From Campylobacterales bacterium (GTDB lineage Bacteria > Campylobacterota > Campylobacteria > Campylobacterales > JAADDG01), in NCBI GenBank assembly GCA_027009865.1, contig JALVCR010000073.1, positions 1-14,002 on the forward strand: a DNA stretch of 14,002 bases, in the 5' to 3' direction. Shown here one piece after another: positions 13,301 to 14,002 of the stretch. Positions within the stretch are counted from its first letter, which is position 1; every line of letters begins with the position of its first letter. The position numbers were made by a program, and so were the translations under genes. The notes under the pieces were generated by a model. The model saw only the letters and a program-made list of their open reading frames with translations, did no database searches and was not told where the DNA came from.

Positions 13301-13902
13301 TCGTCTCTTCTCATTTTAATAGGAGCGAAACTTTCAATCGGAGGATTTTTTGTTTCAATATGCCAAATTAGAGGAATTTTTGCCAAATCGTAAATCTCTT
13401 TGTAGGGAATAGAGATTAAAGCTTTAAAATTGCTGATTTTTAAAATACTAACATCAAAATCTTTAAATATTCTCTCTATCTCTTCTCTATCTATCTTTTT
13501 AAAAAACAAAACATTTAATAGATAGTTTCCATTATCGTCTATGGCATAAGATTTTACATCTTTTTTTAAAATATTTTGAGAAATCTTATAAATTGGAGAG
13601 AGTTTTGCAAAACCTTTTGCATCCTTTAACGAAAGCCTATTAAAAATACTGTTTTTAGCATAAAAATAGTAACTCAAATCGCCTGCGTATTTGATAACTT
13701 CCACCCCTTCTTTTAAAAAAAGCCTCTTTTTAGAAGAATTTATAGGAGTGTCAAATTTGATAAGATAGGTAGCATACTCGTCGTTTGAAGGGAAAGTTAT
13801 GTTATTTTTAAAATTAACTTCATTGCCGTTTAGAGTAAGAGCAAAAGAGTTATTTGCCAAAAAAGCGGCAATCAAAACAAAAGAAAAGTAAAAAAATTTC
13901 AT
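10303..13902 (-). CDS. Large secreted subtilisin-family (S8, Kp43-like) protease with FN3 and C-terminal DUF4214 repeats
   Basis: This is a 1199-residue exported serine endopeptidase. Order: signal peptide 1-21; two-lobed prodomain about 40-195; S8 domain about 210-510 with Asp239 (LVDWG), His270 (HATHIAG), oxyanion Asn362 (GGND) and Ser443 (GTSSATA); Kp43-type beta-barrel about 520-636 (LVNDIDMWI, KGVYTLFVKG); Asn/Asp/Gly linker 643-670; FN3 domain about 674-757; second Asn/Asp/Ser linker 759-779; beta-rich domain about 780-955 (KWGIYDHIPWG, SRVIKLS, FLVRGDLKLDDI); and four DUF4214-type helical repeats 966-1187. The triad is intact, but HGTH has become HATH and the Pro after GTSxAT is Ala. 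DUF4214 modules are typical of large secreted or surface proteins, so cell-surface retention is plausible. The ATG at 13900-13902 has AAAGGAT about 6 nt upstream. The substrate is unknown. Confidence 0.88.
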   Translation of the reverse strand: MKFFYFSFVLIAAFLANNSFALTLNGNEVNFKNNITFPSNDEYATYLIKFDTPINSSKKRLFLKEGVEVIKYAGDLSYYFYAKNSIFNRLSLKDAKGFAKLSPIYKISQNILKKDVKSYAIDDNGNYLLNVLFFKKIDREEIERIFKDFDVSILKISNFKALISIPYKEIYDLAKIPLIWHIETKNPPIESFAPIKMRRDESSLSPTTNLKAYELMGVSSLWREPYNLNGEGIKIALVDWGVVRPTHQEFVQDGVSRIKIKGDMKELSFHATHIAGTIAAAGVNPQAHGGASKALIYNYFAPEISYTRAVAKAYFDEGITLSHHAYLYQDPAYSGVYDEEASDLDKLVSSNPNLIIFMAGGNDRTNPKYPNWGMMRGPTNAKNVFTFGLSINGGKTIKYYSNTGPVNDGRIKPDLCAAAPGNGRLLSTSIESDTAYKDGGGTSSATARAMGAAALILEEYRKLTQKDKIREDILKALLINTASDAGREGPDFEFGFGNIEPLEAVRVLDTIKSDKPLIREDEIKQGEVKKYYINLSNPSNIKVTINWIDPAGDPNNQDKTLVNDIDMWIEKDGKIYYPFSLDKDNPTKEATANGFNRVDNTEQIVINNASKGVYTLFVKGHEIITDKQSFAIASNRYLDLKPSQNENDNTDNGDNGDDNDNGGNSDTENNLTIPLAPSNFKAFAIDDSRVKLSWQDNSDNEAGFKIYRNSKLIHITNADITSFTDSGLKEDSEYIYEIKAFNAKGDSPSLFVRVKTKKISSNDNSSDNNEDTYGNENTYIKRKVLEDAQSATTRKWGIYDHIPWGYGKIENIYDSQRKSRVIKLSNSHFIDNTTNDANGIGFMIHKRFDERVYKNIEFSLNSRGYFVIFVAVKTVNKNNVYLTYEPSGFNKHHYNNKEGEYVWISLGDISDGRWHTVRRNLNEDLKRVYPNDSVVSFKLFLVRGDLKLDDIALFSSSKSNKSEPSEVFVNNCYRNILNRDADKEGRRYWVSTLKRGWSASDVVKYFFKSEEFKKKGFSDEEFVEKAYKTVLGRNPDSEGKKYWLKELSNGKSRELVLYEFIFSKEFANFCDKCNITNYSISDQLEAFIERMYVLILNRNSDPKGMEDWKRMLLDKEASATSLVKGFFHSKEFLQNKISNEEFVKRAYMAILGREPESSGLLYWVNLLNSKTLSRDDVLDRFLSSDEFKALSEKYQISLR
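10342..11007 (-). repeat. Four tandem DUF4214-type units in the protease C-terminus
   Basis: Protein-level repeats at residues about 966-1012, 1020-1066, 1085-1132 and 1139-1187 share the pattern F(V/I)xxxYxxxLxR(D/N/E)xDxxGxxYW...SxEF. Units 1 and 3 have ILNR, while units 2 and 4 have VLGR or ILGR. This alternation suggests that a two-unit block was duplicated. A CDKC pair (C1070, C1073) marks the junction between the two blocks. Confidence 0.7.
11893..11976 (-). repeat. Asn/Asp/Gly low-complexity linker in the protease
   Basis: Residues 643-670 are almost only Asn, Asp, Gly, Ser, Glu and Thr, encoded by imperfect GATAAT/GATAAC-like short repeats. It is a flexible acidic linker between the Kp43-like catalytic half and the FN3 domain, and a candidate for length variation by slippage. 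The acidic side chains could bind calcium. Confidence 0.6.
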
Positions 13903-13936
13903 TATTTATCCTTTTTGTATTTTTTTATTTAACTAT

Positions 13937-13942
13937 GTTATA
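13937..13942 (-). promoter_or_regulatory. Possible -10 box for the protease gene
   Basis: TATAAC on the minus strand lies about 35 nt before the ATG in very AT-rich DNA. It sits within a 9-bp inverted repeat, ATTTAACTA (13927-13935) with TAGTTAAAT (13969-13977), that could be an operator. Base composition makes both calls weak. Confidence 0.25.
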
Positions 13943-14002
13943 TAAAAATAACTTAAATTTTTGTAAATTAGTTAAATTTTTTGGAAGAAACTAAAATATA
14001 AA

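Noticed and set aside
13903..14002. AT-rich tail considered as a replication origin or attachment site
   Set aside because: There are no DnaA boxes, iterons, tRNA end or integrase; it is best read as the protease promoter region.

Overview
The window is AT-rich chromosomal DNA with short intergenic gaps and strong AAGGA/AGGAG-type ribosome binding sites. The run ilvC-minD-minE-(divergent polysaccharide deacetylase)-dprA resembles, from memory, gene orders in Campylobacterota (former Epsilonproteobacteria). Together with the NarK-type nitrate transporter, this suggests a free-living, nitrate-using member of that phylum. Genus cannot be decided from the sequence. No rRNA, tRNA, CRISPR array, insertion sequence or prophage gene was seen, and no gene-free stretch exceeds 300 bases.

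Layout. (1) 1-1220, minus: a nitrate/nitrite transporter cut by the window edge. (2) 1346-3615, minus: an overlapping three-gene unit of an AhpD-like CxxC protein followed by the alpha and beta subunits of a thiamine-diphosphate 2-oxoacid dehydrogenase E1 (pyruvate or acetoin type), with no E2 or E3 gene nearby. (3) 3794-5005, plus: an exported alpha/beta hydrolase with an N-terminal SKICH-like beta domain, preceded by a TATAAT box and a perfect 8+8 bp palindrome. (4) 5002-9229, minus: ilvC, minD, minE, a membrane-anchored divergent polysaccharide deacetylase, dprA and an 83-codon unknown gene, closely spaced and probably one transcript. (5) 9378-10298, plus: a ten-helix EamA/DMT permease divergent from ilvC. 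(6) 10303-13902, minus: a 1199-residue secreted subtilisin-family protease with a Kp43-like core, an Asn/Asp linker, an FN3 domain, a beta-rich domain and four DUF4214-type repeats.

How the parts fit. The E1 unit should feed acyl groups to a lipoyl-E2 encoded elsewhere, and the AhpD-like protein could draw dihydrolipoyl electrons from the same E2. MinD and MinE form the division-site oscillator, but minC is not here. The two exported enzymes (hydrolase and protease) act outside the cytoplasm and point to polymer or peptide use or surface processing. Most of the window is housekeeping. The least explained parts are the modular protease, the SKICH-hydrolase with its palindrome, the orphan E1/AhpD unit and several symmetric DNA elements between genes.
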